NCBI RefSeq assembly: GCF_000186865.1
Contig: NW_008705565.1
Span: 1,573,686 to 1,637,685 of the forward strand
Direction of reading: 5' to 3'
Length of the DNA: 64,000 nucleotides
Origin: Aureococcus anophagefferens
Taxonomy: Eukaryota > Sar > Pelagophyceae > Pelagomonadales > Pelagomonadaceae
The translations under genes and the position numbers were made by a program. Positions within the stretch are counted from its first letter, which is position 1, and each line of letters starts with the position of its first letter. Positions 53,591 to 62,790 of this stretch are shown here, one piece after another. Below the pieces are notes generated by a model. The model did not search any database and was not told where the DNA came from. It saw nothing but the letters and a program-made list of their open reading frames with translations.

Positions 53591-55807
53591 CTACGGCGAC
53601 TCGGGGAAAGGCGGGGGCGGCGTCGGCGGCGGCGCGGCGGCGGCGACGCGCGGCGGCACCGGCAGCACGCGCGGCGGGATCGCGACGGGCCGCGGCGACC
53701 GCGACCGCGACCGCGACGCGGACCTCGACGACCGCGACGCGGACCGCGCGCGGCTCGGCGGCGGCGCCCCGGGCGGCTCCGCGAGGTGCTTGTTCGACAC
53801 GAGCGCGTACGCGCAGAGGCCGTGCTTGGCCACGCGGCCGTTCGCCTCTCCCGCGCGCGGCGTGCCGTGCCACACGGTGCCCGGCACGAAGATGGCCCGG
53901 CCGTCGCCTTGGGCGGAGTCGCCGATGTCGATGACGAGCGCCGCGTCGAAGACGGCGAAGCAGAGGTCGCCTGTGCCGATCGGCACGTCGGGCGCCTGGC
54001 GGCCGGGGACCGCGATCGCTTCGACGAGGTCGCGCTCGTCGCGGTGGAACGGGCAGCCTGGGAAGGACGCTGTGATCGCGCGTTGCTCGCGGGACGATCG
54101 GACGCTGGAGCACGCCGTAGCTGCGGGTAAAAGCCATGGACGGCGACGAGAAGCGCGTCGGTCCGTCGACGTCGATCGGCGACGCGCCGAGGCCGTCGAC
54201 CGACCGCGCCTTGAAGACGTCGTCGGCCTTGGCGAGGTGGGCCGCGCGGTGTCGCGCCGCCGCGGGCAGCACGGCGGCCTCGCAGGCGCCGAGCCTTTCG
54301 CTCGCGCGCATCAGGGTCCGCAGGAAACCCGCGTCGCTCCGCAAAGGTTCGCCGTCCTCGTCGCCGTAGGCGTAGGAGCAGAAGATGCCCCGCTGGTCGC
54401 GGTGCCGTCCGAAGCAGTACATGCTGCCGTCCTGGACCAGGGTCCCGCGATCCTGGCACGGCATGTGGCGCGCCATCTTGTCGACGGCCTCCTCGACGCC
54501 CCGCTTGTCGTTTAGCTTGCGGACGACGTCGCGCGCCGCGAGATTCAGGCTCGCGAGCGGCCCGCCCTTCTGGCCGCGGCGCGCGGGCGCGACGTGGCCG
54601 TGGACGGACACGCAGACCTGCGACGCGAGGGGATGGTCGCGGCGCCCCGGAATTCGCGGACGCGGGGGGCACTCGCGAGCGCGTAGAGCCCCGTCGCGCC
54701 GGCCCGCTCGACGACGACGATGTCCTCCGAGGCCCCGAGGTAGCGCCAGCCCGCCTTGTCGCGGAGCCAGCCCGGCCGCAGCCGCGTGTCCTCCAGGCGC
54801 AGCAACGACTCCGGATCCTCGCCGTCGTCGAGGCGCGACACCATTTCGCCGGGCCGCCGCAGGACGACGACCTTCGATTCCACCAACACGTCCCAGGAGA
54901 GGTGACATTCGCCGGTGGGATCGCAGCCCGGCACGAGCGTCGCCTCGATGACCGCGCGCGCCGCGTCCGAGCCCGCCGCGAGCTCCTCCTGCTGCGGCGG
55001 CCGCAGCTTCTCCTCCATCGACGTCGTCTCCTCCTCCTCGTCCGACGACGCGTCGACGAGCACGGGCGCCGTGTTGCAGCGCTTCACGACGGCGCGCGGC
55101 CGCGCCGCCGCGGGCGTCGACGCCGCCGGCCGCGCCGCGGGCTTCGCCGCGGGCCGCGCCGCCGCGGGCTTCGACGCCGCCGCGGGCTTCGACGCCGCCG
55201 CGCGCTTCGGCGCCGCCGCGCGCGCGCGCTTCGCCGGCGGCGGCCGCTCGGCGCCGGTCTCGCCGACGCGAGCGTAGGTGAATCGCGGCGACGTCGGGTA
55301 CGCGGGGTCGTACGCGGCGCCCGCAGTCGTCGCGCGCCGCGCGCGCCGCACGCCCGACGAGTGCTCCGCGGAACCTACGACGGGCGGGCGCGTGTGGTGG
55401 CGGAATTCAGAAAAGAGCGACGAACCCAGCGCGGCCGAAGGGAGCGCGTATCGCTTTTGTTTCCAGCTTTGGCCCTCGAATTGGATGACGACGATGTCGC
55501 CGCGAACGGCGACGACGCGCGCGAGGTCGCTGGGGCGCTCGAGGCGGTAGACTAGCTCGCCCACTGAGAAGTCGAGCGTATCGTCCTCGCGCGCGTGCGG
55601 CTTCTTCACAATAGAACCGTCGTTGTCCAGCTCCTCGATGGCCTTGTCCTCGGGATAGAAAACGTAGTGGCCGCCGTTGGGCGTGATCTCCGTGATAATC
55701 GCATTGTACAGGTAGCCGTGCCAGTAGGCCTTGACCGGCTCGCCGACCTCGAACGTCGCAGCGGGCTCTTGCGTTGGCGCGACGGCCGCGTCTGGGTCGA
55801 TGTCCAT
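53591..55807 (-). CDS. Tudor-like domain protein with 2OG-oxygenase-like C-terminus, three exons
   Basis: Exons 55807..54662, 54617..54148 and 54104..53591 give 709 residues. Both introns are very short (44 and 43 nt) and both restore the frame exactly. The N-terminus has a Tudor-like pair: V-G-E-P-V-K-A-Y-W-H-G near 22-80, and V-G-E-L-V-Y-R-L with V-V-A-V-R-G-D near 82-120. A Lys/Ala/Pro repeat linker (nuclear-type) follows, then a Glu-rich helix. The last 200 residues contain F-H-R-D-E-R-D and, about 70 residues on, V-P-G-T-V-W-H-G-T-P, an H-x-D...H arrangement as in Fe(II)/2-oxoglutarate oxygenases. That assignment is inference. The protein ends in Ser/Arg and Pro runs. A chromatin-linked oxygenase is one possible reading. 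Confidence 0.55.
54105..54147 (-). other. 43-nt intron
   Basis: The intron begins GTCGCCG and ends GTGCTCCAG, with phase 2. Its removal joins R-F-S to V-R-S-S-R-E-Q and links two otherwise separate open frames. A 28-nt alternative (54113-54086) also keeps frame but is shorter than any other intron seen here. Confidence 0.5.
54618..54661 (-). other. 44-nt intron
   Basis: GTCCGCGAATTCC at the 5' end and CGCGTCGCAG at the 3' end, phase 0. Splicing joins A-S-A-P-R to V-C-V-S-V-H. The length equals the ZSWIM7 intron. Confidence 0.6.
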
Positions 55808-56617
55808 ACTCTGTCACGATCACAGAGATGCACTTCCCGCCAAACTTAAAAAGTTTGCATTGCGACGCTGCAGCCCAGATGCTGCCCCCAAAGGTGCAGC
55901 CCCTCGACGAGCACCACCAAGGGGATATAAATCTAGATGGGGTGGCAGGCGAAACGCGAGGTCCNNNNNNNNNNNNNNNNNNNNNNNNNNNNNNNNNNNN
56001 NNNNNNNNNNNNNNGTCGAGTGTGCGATATTTTCTTGTCCTTAGAGGTTGGAGGCGCCCTATGGGTACCCGCGGGGGGCTCGAAACCTTCAGGACACACT
56101 TTTCCCACGATCTCAGAGCCTGCGCAGCCCCGGCGCCGACGGTGTCGCAACACAGTTTCTCGGGCAGCGTGCGGGCATTCGAGGTCGAGAACTTTTCGTG
56201 TCCTGAGATGCTCGAGCCCATCCATAGGTACCAACGAAGGGCTCTGCAGCGCCAGCAGACGGTCCACGACCATCATCATCGCGAACACGTCCAAGAGCTG
56301 CCCCAAAACCCCCTTCCTCGCGTGGCGCCAAACCGGACACGGTGCCCTCCAGCGCGCCTCGGTTTCCTTCCACCGGACCCGAACCGCCCGGACGCGTAAG
56401 TCTTGTCGCGGGCGCCTTCGCGGGGGAGCGAATACCGCTGCGGTCCGTCTGGGGCCGCGTCGACGACGGCGGCGTCGAAAAGTCCCCGGCCAAAAGTCGT
56501 CAACATTGCCCCAAAACGATGGGTTGCAGTACGAGGAGCTCGCGCAACATAATCTCGTTGAGCTGCCACCCCATACTATTTATTACCCCTTGGCACCACA
56601 GCCACGCGGCAGCCACG
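55808..56617. other. Intergenic region with a 50-N gap
   Basis: About 810 bp, including the gap at 55965-56014, between the divergent Tudor-like and EF-hand genes. A TATA-like GATATAAAT is at 55924. On the minus strand a short frame starting near 56285 (M-M-M-V-V-D-R-L-L-A-L) runs into the gap, but I cannot support it as a gene. Composition is mixed and less GC-rich than the surroundings. Confidence 0.45.
55965..56014. other. Assembly gap of 50 N
   Basis: A run of 50 N in an intergenic region. Confidence 0.99.
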
Positions 56618-56983
56618 ATGATGACCTCGCGCGCCGCGCGCTGGCTCCTCGCGGCGCTCGCCGCGCTCGGCGCCGCGCCCGCCGCCGCCGACGACGGCCT
56701 CGACATGGCGAAGATGTATTTCGGCATGCTGGACACGGACGCCGACGGCAAGGTGTCGAGGCCAGAGCTCGACACCTTCGTGACGAACATGATGGCCATG
56801 AGCGGCGTGCCGGACCTCGCCGACGACCCCGCGCTGCCGGCCATGATCGACACGGCCTTCGCGATGAGCGACGCGGACAAGAGCGGCTTCGTGAGCCTCG
56901 AGGAGGCCGCGGTGACGCAGGAGGAGATCACGAAGATGGTCGGCGCGTTCATGGCCGAGAAGATGCAGGGCGCCGACCTCTAG
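56618..56983 (+). CDS. Secretory two-EF-hand calcium-binding protein
   Basis: This is a 121-residue protein. ATG-ATG at 56618 opens a signal peptide (W-L-L-A-A-L-A-A-L-G-A-A-P-A-A-A-D). Two EF-hand loops follow: D-T-D-A-D-G-K-V-S-R-P-E and D-A-D-K-S-G-F-V-S-L-E-E, both with the calcium ligands at positions 1, 3, 5 and 12. The protein ends A-D-L, not a K/H-D-E-L retention signal. It is probably a small luminal or secreted calcium sensor or buffer. Start codon choice is supported by the signal peptide. Confidence 0.85.
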   Translation: MMTSRAARWLLAALAALGAAPAAADDGLDMAKMYFGMLDTDADGKVSRPELDTFVTNMMAMSGVPDLADDPALPAMIDTAFAMSDADKSGFVSLEEAAVTQEEITKMVGAFMAEKMQGADL

Positions 56984-57038
56984 GGGCGGGAGCGAGGTTC
57001 ACACACCAACCTAAGAACTAAAGTTTACTTGTTACGCG

Positions 57039-57541
57039 TCACAGCGGGGTCCGGCAGGAGAGGAACGCGTGGTACTGGCCGTCGTCGACGTGCTTCGTCT
57101 CGAGCGCGCCGAGGAGGGGCCTGCGGAACGGTCGCGCGCTGAAAGATGGACTCAACACGGAGACGCCGGCGCGCCGCACGCGAGCCTTGCGGCGAGCATG
57201 TGCTTGCAGAGGACCGCGGTCTCGACGGCTTTCGCCGCCTCGAAGAACGGCGGGCAGGAGCAGTAGTCCGGGAAGCAGGCGTAGCGCCGCTGCGTCGCGC
57301 CCTGGGCCGCCGGCGCGTCGATGGCGACGAAGCAGCGGTCGCTGGGCCGCGCGACGACGCGCACGAGGGACCGCGTCCGCAGCACGTCGACCGCCGCCTC
57401 GAGCAGTTCGCGGCTCTCATCGTCGGCGCCGAAGAGGTCGTTGGCGACGCGCAGCGCGCGCATCTTGTCGTCCGCCGCGGACGCCGACGACGTCGACTGG
57501 ATGTGCGCGAGGGCGGCGTCGAGCGTCGCGAGGCGATCCAT
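57039..57541 (-). CDS. ZSWIM7: ZSWIM7 (SWS1) SWIM zinc-finger protein, two exons
   Basis: Exon 1 is 57541..57165 and exon 2 is 57120..57039, giving 152 residues against about 140 in animals. The SWIM finger reads Y-C-S-C-P-P-F-F-E, then L-C-K-H-M-L-A-A-R-L-A, with C-x-C and C-x-H ligands intact. The 44-nt intron lies just after this motif, and exon 2 supplies the C-terminal helix L-L-G-A-L-E-T-K-H. SWS1 pairs with a RAD51 paralogue (SWSAP1 or similar) in the Shu complex, which promotes homologous recombination. ATG at 57541 begins M-D-R-L-A-T-L. It shares a 350-bp promoter region with the MFSD5-like gene. Confidence 0.85.
57121..57164 (-). other. 44-nt intron of ZSWIM7
   Basis: It begins GTCTCCGTGTTGAG and ends GACCGTTCCGCAG, phase 2. 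Without splicing the protein stops three codons after the SWIM motif; with it the family C-terminus is restored. Confidence 0.7.
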
Positions 57542-57584
57542 GTGTTGTTGTGGTGGTGTTGTGACGATGCTATTGCTGCGCTTT

Positions 57585-57694
57585 GCTGTTGCTGTCGATG
57601 CTGCGCGAAGGCGACCGCGGCCGAGATCTCTTGCGCGTCGCTGTTGCTGCCGATGCTGCGCGCAGGCGACCGCGGCCGAGGCCTCTTGCGCGTC
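57585..57694. repeat. 55-bp tandem duplication in a divergent promoter
   Basis: 57585-57639 and 57640-57694 are two units of equal length beginning GCTGTTGCTG, differing at about four bases. They lie between the starts of ZSWIM7 (57541) and the MFSD5-like gene (57892). The rest of this roughly 350-bp region shows no gene. Confidence 0.85.
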
Positions 57695-57891
57695 GAGCCG
57701 GCCGGTAGTCGACGGAGCCGGCTCGGCCAACCTCGAGGTCGACCTCGCCAAAAATCACCGCAGGCGCGGCTCCTCCAAGCGTCGTCGTCGCCGCGCGCGC
57801 GAGCTCCCGCTCCATCGCGCTCAAGCGAAAGAACCGCGTCGGGGCGCGCTCCAGCGAAAGAACCGCCTCGGGACGCGAGAACCCTCGAAAA

Positions 57892-59274
57892 ATGGCGCTG
57901 CTCGAGCTCCTCCTGGCCCACGACGAGCACAACTACGCCGCGGCGTCGCTCGTCGTCGTCGTCGTCTACGCGCTGAGCGCCTACGTCGCGAAGCCCGGCG
58001 GCGCCGGCGTCTCGGCCAAGGGCGCGAACGCCAACGTCGACGCGGCGCCCGAGACGCGCGCCGCGTTCGCGTCGTTCCGCCGCGCGTACGTCGTCGCGTT
58101 CGGCTGCGGGCTCTGGTGCGAGTTCGCCGGAGCGGCCATGCTCTTCGCGGCGCTCCGCGAGACCTACCCCATCGTCGTCGTCGCCGAGCTCTTCGCCGCG
58201 TCCTTCGCGGGCTCCTGGGCCTCGCGCGCGTTCCTCCGGCGCGCGGCGGAGGCCGCGCTCGGCCTCAGGGGCGCGTGCGCGTGCGGCCTCGCGCTCTACG
58301 CCTGCTCGGCGCTGGGCACGGCCGTGTCCTGCGACCGCGAGGGGCTCTACGCCCTGCTCGTCGCGTCGCGCGTCGCCGCGGGCGTCGCGCAGCCCGTGCT
58401 CCAGCAGAGCTTCGAGGCGTACCAGCGGAGCGCGCACGCGGCCGCGCGGTACCCGTCGGGCTGGCGCCGCGAGACCTACGAGGCCGTCGGCTTCGCGTCG
58501 ACGGCGGCGTCGCTGGGCGCCGGCGTCGGCGCCGAGGTTTTCGCGCGGCTCGCGGGCGGCGACCGCCGCGCGCCGCTCGCGGCGTCGGCCGCCGTCGCGG
58601 CGGCCGGCGCGGCCGTCGTCGGCCTCGCGTGGCCCGCGGCGCCGCCGCCGCCGGAGGCCGCGTCGTCGACGACGGGCGTCTGCGGCGGCGACGCCGAGGC
58701 CGGCGGCGGCTTCCTCGAGTTCCGGTCCGTCGCCGGCACGGGCGGCCGCCGCGGCGTCGTCGTCACGCTGGCGGGCGCGTGCCTCGACGCCGCGGCCTAC
58801 CTCGCCCTCGTCGCCTGGGCGCCCGTGCTCGCGCGCGTCGACGGCGACGCGCCCTTCGGCCTCGTCTACTCGCTCGCGATGGCCGCGGCGGTTATAGGCA
58901 CGAACGGCTTCGCGCTCGCGGCGTCGCGGAGGCCGCCCAAGTTCGAGGCGCTCGCGGCGGCGGCCTGCGCCGTCGGCGCCGTGGCCTTCGCCGTGCTCGC
59001 GTACCACCGCGACGACGTGCCCGGCGCCGTCGCGCCCTTCCTCCTCTTCCAACTCGCCTTCGGGTGCTCGAAGCCCGCGTTCGCCTCTTTGCGGGGCAAG
59101 CACGTGCCCGCGGAGAGCCGCGACGCCGCGGCGAAGCTGAGCTCGGCCTTCGTCGCCGGCGCGGGCCTCGCGCTGACCCTGCTCTACCCGGGCCACCCGA
59201 CCGCGGTCTTCGCGGCCTGCGCGGCCATCTGCGGCACCGCCGCGCCCGCGCTCGCGCTGCCCGCCGCGAAGTAA
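57892..59274 (+). CDS. MFSD5/MOT2-like transporter (possible molybdate carrier)
   Basis: This 460-residue protein has about twelve hydrophobic helices. The helix 2 region A-F-G-C-G-L-W-C-E-F-A-G-A, the E-L-F-A-A-S-F-A-G-S segment and the cytoplasmic block F-E-A-Y-Q-R-S-A-H with G-W-R-R-E-T-Y follow the MFS_5 pattern of MFSD5 and algal MOT2, a molybdate transporter. The usual G-x-x-x-D-R/K-x-G-R-R loop between helices 2 and 3 is reduced. A Pro/Glu/Ser-rich loop divides the halves. The substrate is inferred only from the family. It converges with the ankyrin gene (49 bp between stops). Confidence 0.7.
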   Translation: MALLELLLAHDEHNYAAASLVVVVVYALSAYVAKPGGAGVSAKGANANVDAAPETRAAFASFRRAYVVAFGCGLWCEFAGAAMLFAALRETYPIVVVAELFAASFAGSWASRAFLRRAAEAALGLRGACACGLALYACSALGTAVSCDREGLYALLVASRVAAGVAQPVLQQSFEAYQRSAHAAARYPSGWRRETYEAVGFASTAASLGAGVGAEVFARLAGGDRRAPLAASAAVAAAGAAVVGLAWPAAPPPPEAASSTTGVCGGDAEAGGGFLEFRSVAGTGGRRGVVVTLAGACLDAAAYLALVAWAPVLARVDGDAPFGLVYSLAMAAAVIGTNGFALAASRRPPKFEALAAAACAVGAVAFAVLAYHRDDVPGAVAPFLLFQLAFGCSKPAFASLRGKHVPAESRDAAAKLSSAFVAGAGLALTLLYPGHPTAVFAACAAICGTAAPALALPAAK

Positions 59275-59323
59275 GTTTGTCCGCTTTTCGATTCGGCGGT
59301 GATTAGAAGTGGGATGCTGCGCT

Positions 59324-60277
59324 CTACTTCTTCCGAGACGCGGCCTCGCGCTTCGGACGCTTCCGGGCGGCGGGAGGCGACTTCTTCCGGGAGGCCGAGG
59401 CCCGCTTCCCGGAGGATTGCGCCGGCGAGGTGCCCGGCTCTTGCTTGACGACGCCCTTCTCGGTCTTGACCTTGACCTTGCCCGGGCCTTCCGACAGCCG
59501 GCGCGCGGTCGGGCAGGGCCGCGCGGCTCCGAGCGAGACGTGGCGGACGACGATCTCGAGCAGCCGCGTGTAGCATTCCGCGTCTTCCTCCTTCTTTTTG
59601 ATGGCATCGTAGAGCCCCGTGGTCGGCGCCCCGGCGTCCAGCAGAACCTCGAGAATAGAGTGCTGTCCATTTTCAGCCGCGGTCTGCGCCGCGGTCTGCA
59701 TGCCGATTTTTGGGTACGCGCCCAGATCCATTCCTGGCTTTTTGCAGATCAGCTTGACCATCCGAAGTGCCTTCTCTGAATCAGCGTTTCCGCTGCGGCC
59801 ACTGGACATCTTCACAAGGATGTCGACGAGGTTGCTATGGTAAACCGAGGGGCTTTCAACTCCGTAATCTGTATTTGCGTCAATCGACGTGAGGTGGAAC
59901 GCGAAGCGATCGACTTCCAAATTCAGCGCCGCGTAGAGCAGAGCACCGAAGCCCTCGCGCAGCTTGATCGGACTGTCCGGGGATAAAGCGTCGTGGTAAA
60001 GGTCGTGCGCGGGGTCGTCTTGCGTGCTCCAAATTTCAACGTGCCACGGATCATCCGAGCTCACGTGCTCGCTTACTTTACCAACGTCACTATTTAAATG
60101 ATAGTAACGCTCACCGTACGGACTGAACGCAGCTCCTTCGATTTTCAGAGCGCTTGCGATCTTTTTGATTACGATATGAAGATCTTGCCCCGCACTAACC
60201 TCAACACTGCGCAAGTCCTCATACATCCGGCCGTGGCCGAGGGAGTGCAGGCGCACGACGAGAACGGTTTTCGTCAT
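59324..60277 (-). CDS. Ankyrin-like protein with basic C-terminal tail
   Basis: This is 317 residues from ATG at 60277. I do not recognise the N-terminal 90 residues (T-K-T-V-L-V-V-R-L-H-S-L-G); their strand-helix pattern could be ubiquitin-like. Helical repeats follow, of which G-M-Q-T-A-A-Q-T-A-A-E-N-G-Q-H-S is the most ankyrin-like (next L-D-A-G-A-P-T-T). The last 70 residues are Lys/Arg/Ser/Pro-rich and would suit nuclear location or nucleic-acid contact. Codons, especially third positions, are much less GC-rich than in the neighbours, except in the tail. That could mean recent acquisition or low expression. Confidence 0.6.
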   Translation of the reverse strand: MTKTVLVVRLHSLGHGRMYEDLRSVEVSAGQDLHIVIKKIASALKIEGAAFSPYGERYYHLNSDVGKVSEHVSSDDPWHVEIWSTQDDPAHDLYHDALSPDSPIKLREGFGALLYAALNLEVDRFAFHLTSIDANTDYGVESPSVYHSNLVDILVKMSSGRSGNADSEKALRMVKLICKKPGMDLGAYPKIGMQTAAQTAAENGQHSILEVLLDAGAPTTGLYDAIKKKEEDAECYTRLLEIVVRHVSLGAARPCPTARRLSEGPGKVKVKTEKGVVKQEPGTSPAQSSGKRASASRKKSPPAARKRPKREAASRKK

Positions 60278-60522
60278 GATGTCCGAAACAGGCCGCCCCC
60301 CCCCCCACGTGTAGAGAAACTGCCTCTGCCGCGCGACCGCGCGAAGCCTGAGGCAAAGGCAAAATCGCTGAACCTCAGCCTGAAGCCGGCTCGTCAGGTA
60401 GTCGTCAGGGAGGCGTCGGGGGTCGGCTCGAGCAGTCTCGCGCGATCCCGAGTGAACCCCGCCCGTAACGACGCGATCCTCGGCGTTCGTTCCCGGCACT
60501 CGTGCACAATCCAAGGCTCATT

Positions 60523-61785
60523 TTACCCCGCGCTGAGCAGCGACAGGAACAGCGCGATCCACGCCGTCAGCGTGACGAGCGACGCGATATACGTCGCGAC
60601 GAGGACCTTGCCCAGGGGCCGCTCCGCGTCCTGGGCGAAGAGCTGGCAGAAGATCATGCACTGCATCGCCGGCGGCGGCGTGCTCTCGAGCATGAGCACC
60701 AGGGTCAGCGCCGCGTCCCCCGGCGGCACGACCGCGGGCGCGAAGAGCCGCAGAGCCACCGTGGCAGCGCAGGACAGGCAGGGTACGACCAGCAGGCGGA
60801 TGACGACGGCGGCGCCGAGTAAACCCCCGAGCACGGCGACGTCGCCGCCGCGCTCGGACCGGCCAACCTTCGACGCGACGGAGCCGCCGAGGTTGATGAT
60901 GCCCACGGGCACGGCCGCGCTGGAGACGAGCTGCACGGCGCCGCCGAGCACCGACGCCCGGCCCGGCGGCCCGAGCAGCGCGTCGCGCGCGCCGGGCACG
61001 GCGCCAAGCACGCCGCCGAGGATCGCGCCCCAGACCGGCGGCGCGGGCTTCCGGAGCACCGCCGCGACGCACGCCGCGCAGCGCCGCGGGACGCTCGGCG
61101 GCGGCGACGGCGGCGCGTCCTTCGCCGGCGCGGGCGCCGGCGCGTCCGTCGCGAGCAGCCTGGGGCACACGGCCCACTGCAGCGGATTCATGACCGAGAT
61201 GTAGAACGACACGTAGCCCACCGTCGCGGCCAGGCACTCGTCGCCGCCGAGGAACGACCGCGCCGACGACGCGCAGAGCGCGTCGACGAGGGCCAAGGGC
61301 AAGCCGCCGGAGTTGGGGAAGGCCGCGGTCATCATGACGACGGCCTCGAGGAGCGCGTCGCCGCCGTCGTCGGCCGCGTCCGTCTCCCCCAACTCCTCGT
61401 CGTCCAAATCCGCGGACGTCATGGGCGAGAAGACGGGCCGCAGCGTCGGATCCCGCCGCTCGCGCTCGCCGCGGCACCAGCGCCGGCAGCGGCACGCGCA
61501 CTTGGCCAGCGCGAGGCCGAGGGCGCAGTGGAGCACGGCGTAGCACGGGAGTATTAACCAGTGCGCGATGCGCGGGCCGGCCCTCGCGACGGCCGCCGAC
61601 ACCTGCCAGAAGAGGAGCGCCGGCAGGAGGCAGTAGGTCGACAGCTCCGCGACCTTGCGCCGCGCCGCCCCGTCGAGGATGGACCGGCGGCTCAGTAGCA
61701 CGCCGGCGCAGCCCACCATCATGACCCGCGCCACCGACGTCGACGACGCGACGACGACCTTGAGGAGCAGCGCCGTGGCGACCAT
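60523..61785 (-). CDS. PIN-like/PILS auxin efflux carrier family protein
   Basis: This 420-residue protein has the ten-helix layout of the membrane transport (Mem_trans) family: five N-terminal helices, a hydrophilic loop (about 200-245) and five C-terminal helices. Helix signatures include L-P-A-L-L-F, A-A-F-P-N-S-G-G-L-P-L-A-L-V (the conserved N-S-G-x-L-P motif) and V-P-V-G-I-I-N-L-G. A second acidic loop is at 115-145. Relatives in plants are PILS proteins of the ER; in algae the substrate is unknown. It is divergent from the F-box gene across 87 bp. Confidence 0.82.
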   Translation of the reverse strand: MVATALLLKVVVASSTSVARVMMVGCAGVLLSRRSILDGAARRKVAELSTYCLLPALLFWQVSAAVARAGPRIAHWLILPCYAVLHCALGLALAKCACRCRRWCRGERERRDPTLRPVFSPMTSADLDDEELGETDAADDGGDALLEAVVMMTAAFPNSGGLPLALVDALCASSARSFLGGDECLAATVGYVSFYISVMNPLQWAVCPRLLATDAPAPAPAKDAPPSPPPSVPRRCAACVAAVLRKPAPPVWGAILGGVLGAVPGARDALLGPPGRASVLGGAVQLVSSAAVPVGIINLGGSVASKVGRSERGGDVAVLGGLLGAAVVIRLLVVPCLSCAATVALRLFAPAVVPPGDAALTLVLMLESTPPPAMQCMIFCQLFAQDAERPLGKVLVATYIASLVTLTAWIALFLSLLSAG

Positions 61786-61872
61786 GTTTCTTGCGAACGC
61801 CGCAACTACTCGTTGCGGAGGCAGACCGGAGCTACTCGGCGCGGACGCAGCCCTTATCGATCACCATCGACG
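61786..61872. promoter_or_regulatory. 87-bp divergent promoter of PILS-like and F-box genes
   Basis: Only 87 bp separate the two start codons on opposite strands, so 5' leaders and core promoters must overlap. No TATA box is seen. Confidence 0.5.
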
Positions 61873-62787
61873 ATGACAAGGGGCAAGAGCAGTTCAAGAG
61901 CTGTGCACGACCAACTCGACCTCGACCCAAGAGAGCGCATGGAGTCTGCCAAAACGCGATTGCGCACGACGCAGAACCTGCCAGACGGCGTCGTCGTGCA
62001 CGCGCTGAGCTTCCTGAATCATGTCGACCTCTGCGCTGCGGCCACGACGGCGCGCCGGTGGCGCCAGGCGGTCGACACGCGCGCGCTGTGGACGGCCTTG
62101 CTAGAGAAGCGATGCCCGGCACTTTTGAGTGCCATGGGCACATGCGGCGCGCCTCGCCAGCTCTTCACGCGGATATCCCGGCCGCTTCAACAGCGCCTCC
62201 CGGAGACGCCCTTGAGCGACGTGGTTTTGCTCTTCGAGAGTTCTTACCAGGGCGAGATCACGCTGTCGGTTGCGTGTCCGCTCGATGAACTCATCCTATT
62301 TGACACTGCGATGTATCTGATTCCCAACAAGCTTCATGGTGCACCTACGCGCTTCGAGGATACGCGCAACTTTGATTTTAACTGGGTGACCATCACGCTC
62401 ATCCGAAAGTCTGATGGTGCCATCATCCGCAATCAGGGAGTCGCATTCAGTGGCCACGACACTTGGGAGGCGCACGACATTTCCCCGCAGATACCCGGCC
62501 ACTCGTTCGCGCGACATTATTTAGCGGAATCACTGCAACCCTCGAAGGAAACCCATGAGTTCTCGATCGAAGTCCAGGCGAAGAATCTGCTGGACGGGAA
62601 AAATCGTGATGCCCAATTTGATCGGGGTGATTTGGTTGTCACATTCTGCGCCTCGGTGTGTACCGATTTCTACAGGTTCCCTGGCTGGGACCGTGAGGAC
62701 GATTATGTGTGGACTGGAAGACTTCAGCGTGAAAGCAACTTGGTCATCACCCCGCGCCTCCTCGCCTCCCTAGATTGGAAAACTTAA
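61873..62787 (+). CDS. F-box protein
   Basis: This is 304 residues from ATG at 61873. The F-box lies at about 35-80: L-P-D-G-V-V-V-H-A-L-S-F-L, then D-L-C-A-A-A-T-T-A-R-R-W, then L-W-T-A-L-L-E-K-R-C. The F-box would bind SKP1 in an SCF ubiquitin ligase. The remaining 200 residues are beta-rich with Y-Q-G-E-I-T-L-S-V and D-F-N-W-V-T-I-T-L and would hold the substrate site; I recognise no repeat type there. The first third is GC-rich like the neighbourhood, the rest distinctly less so. The stop codon ends 3 bp before the stop of the convergent gene. Confidence 0.75.
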   Translation: MTRGKSSSRAVHDQLDLDPRERMESAKTRLRTTQNLPDGVVVHALSFLNHVDLCAAATTARRWRQAVDTRALWTALLEKRCPALLSAMGTCGAPRQLFTRISRPLQQRLPETPLSDVVLLFESSYQGEITLSVACPLDELILFDTAMYLIPNKLHGAPTRFEDTRNFDFNWVTITLIRKSDGAIIRNQGVAFSGHDTWEAHDISPQIPGHSFARHYLAESLQPSKETHEFSIEVQAKNLLDGKNRDAQFDRGDLVVTFCASVCTDFYRFPGWDREDDYVWTGRLQRESNLVITPRLLASLDWKT

Positions 62788-62790
62788 GCA

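Noticed and set aside
54086..54113. A 28-nt GT-AG segment as intron 2 of the Tudor-like gene
   Set aside because: A 43-nt alternative (54105-54147) keeps frame and matches the other short introns in size and ends.
56276..56569. A 97-codon minus-strand frame beside the N gap
   Set aside because: It has no ATG at its start, no motif and mixed composition, and the adjacent gap prevents a test of continuity.
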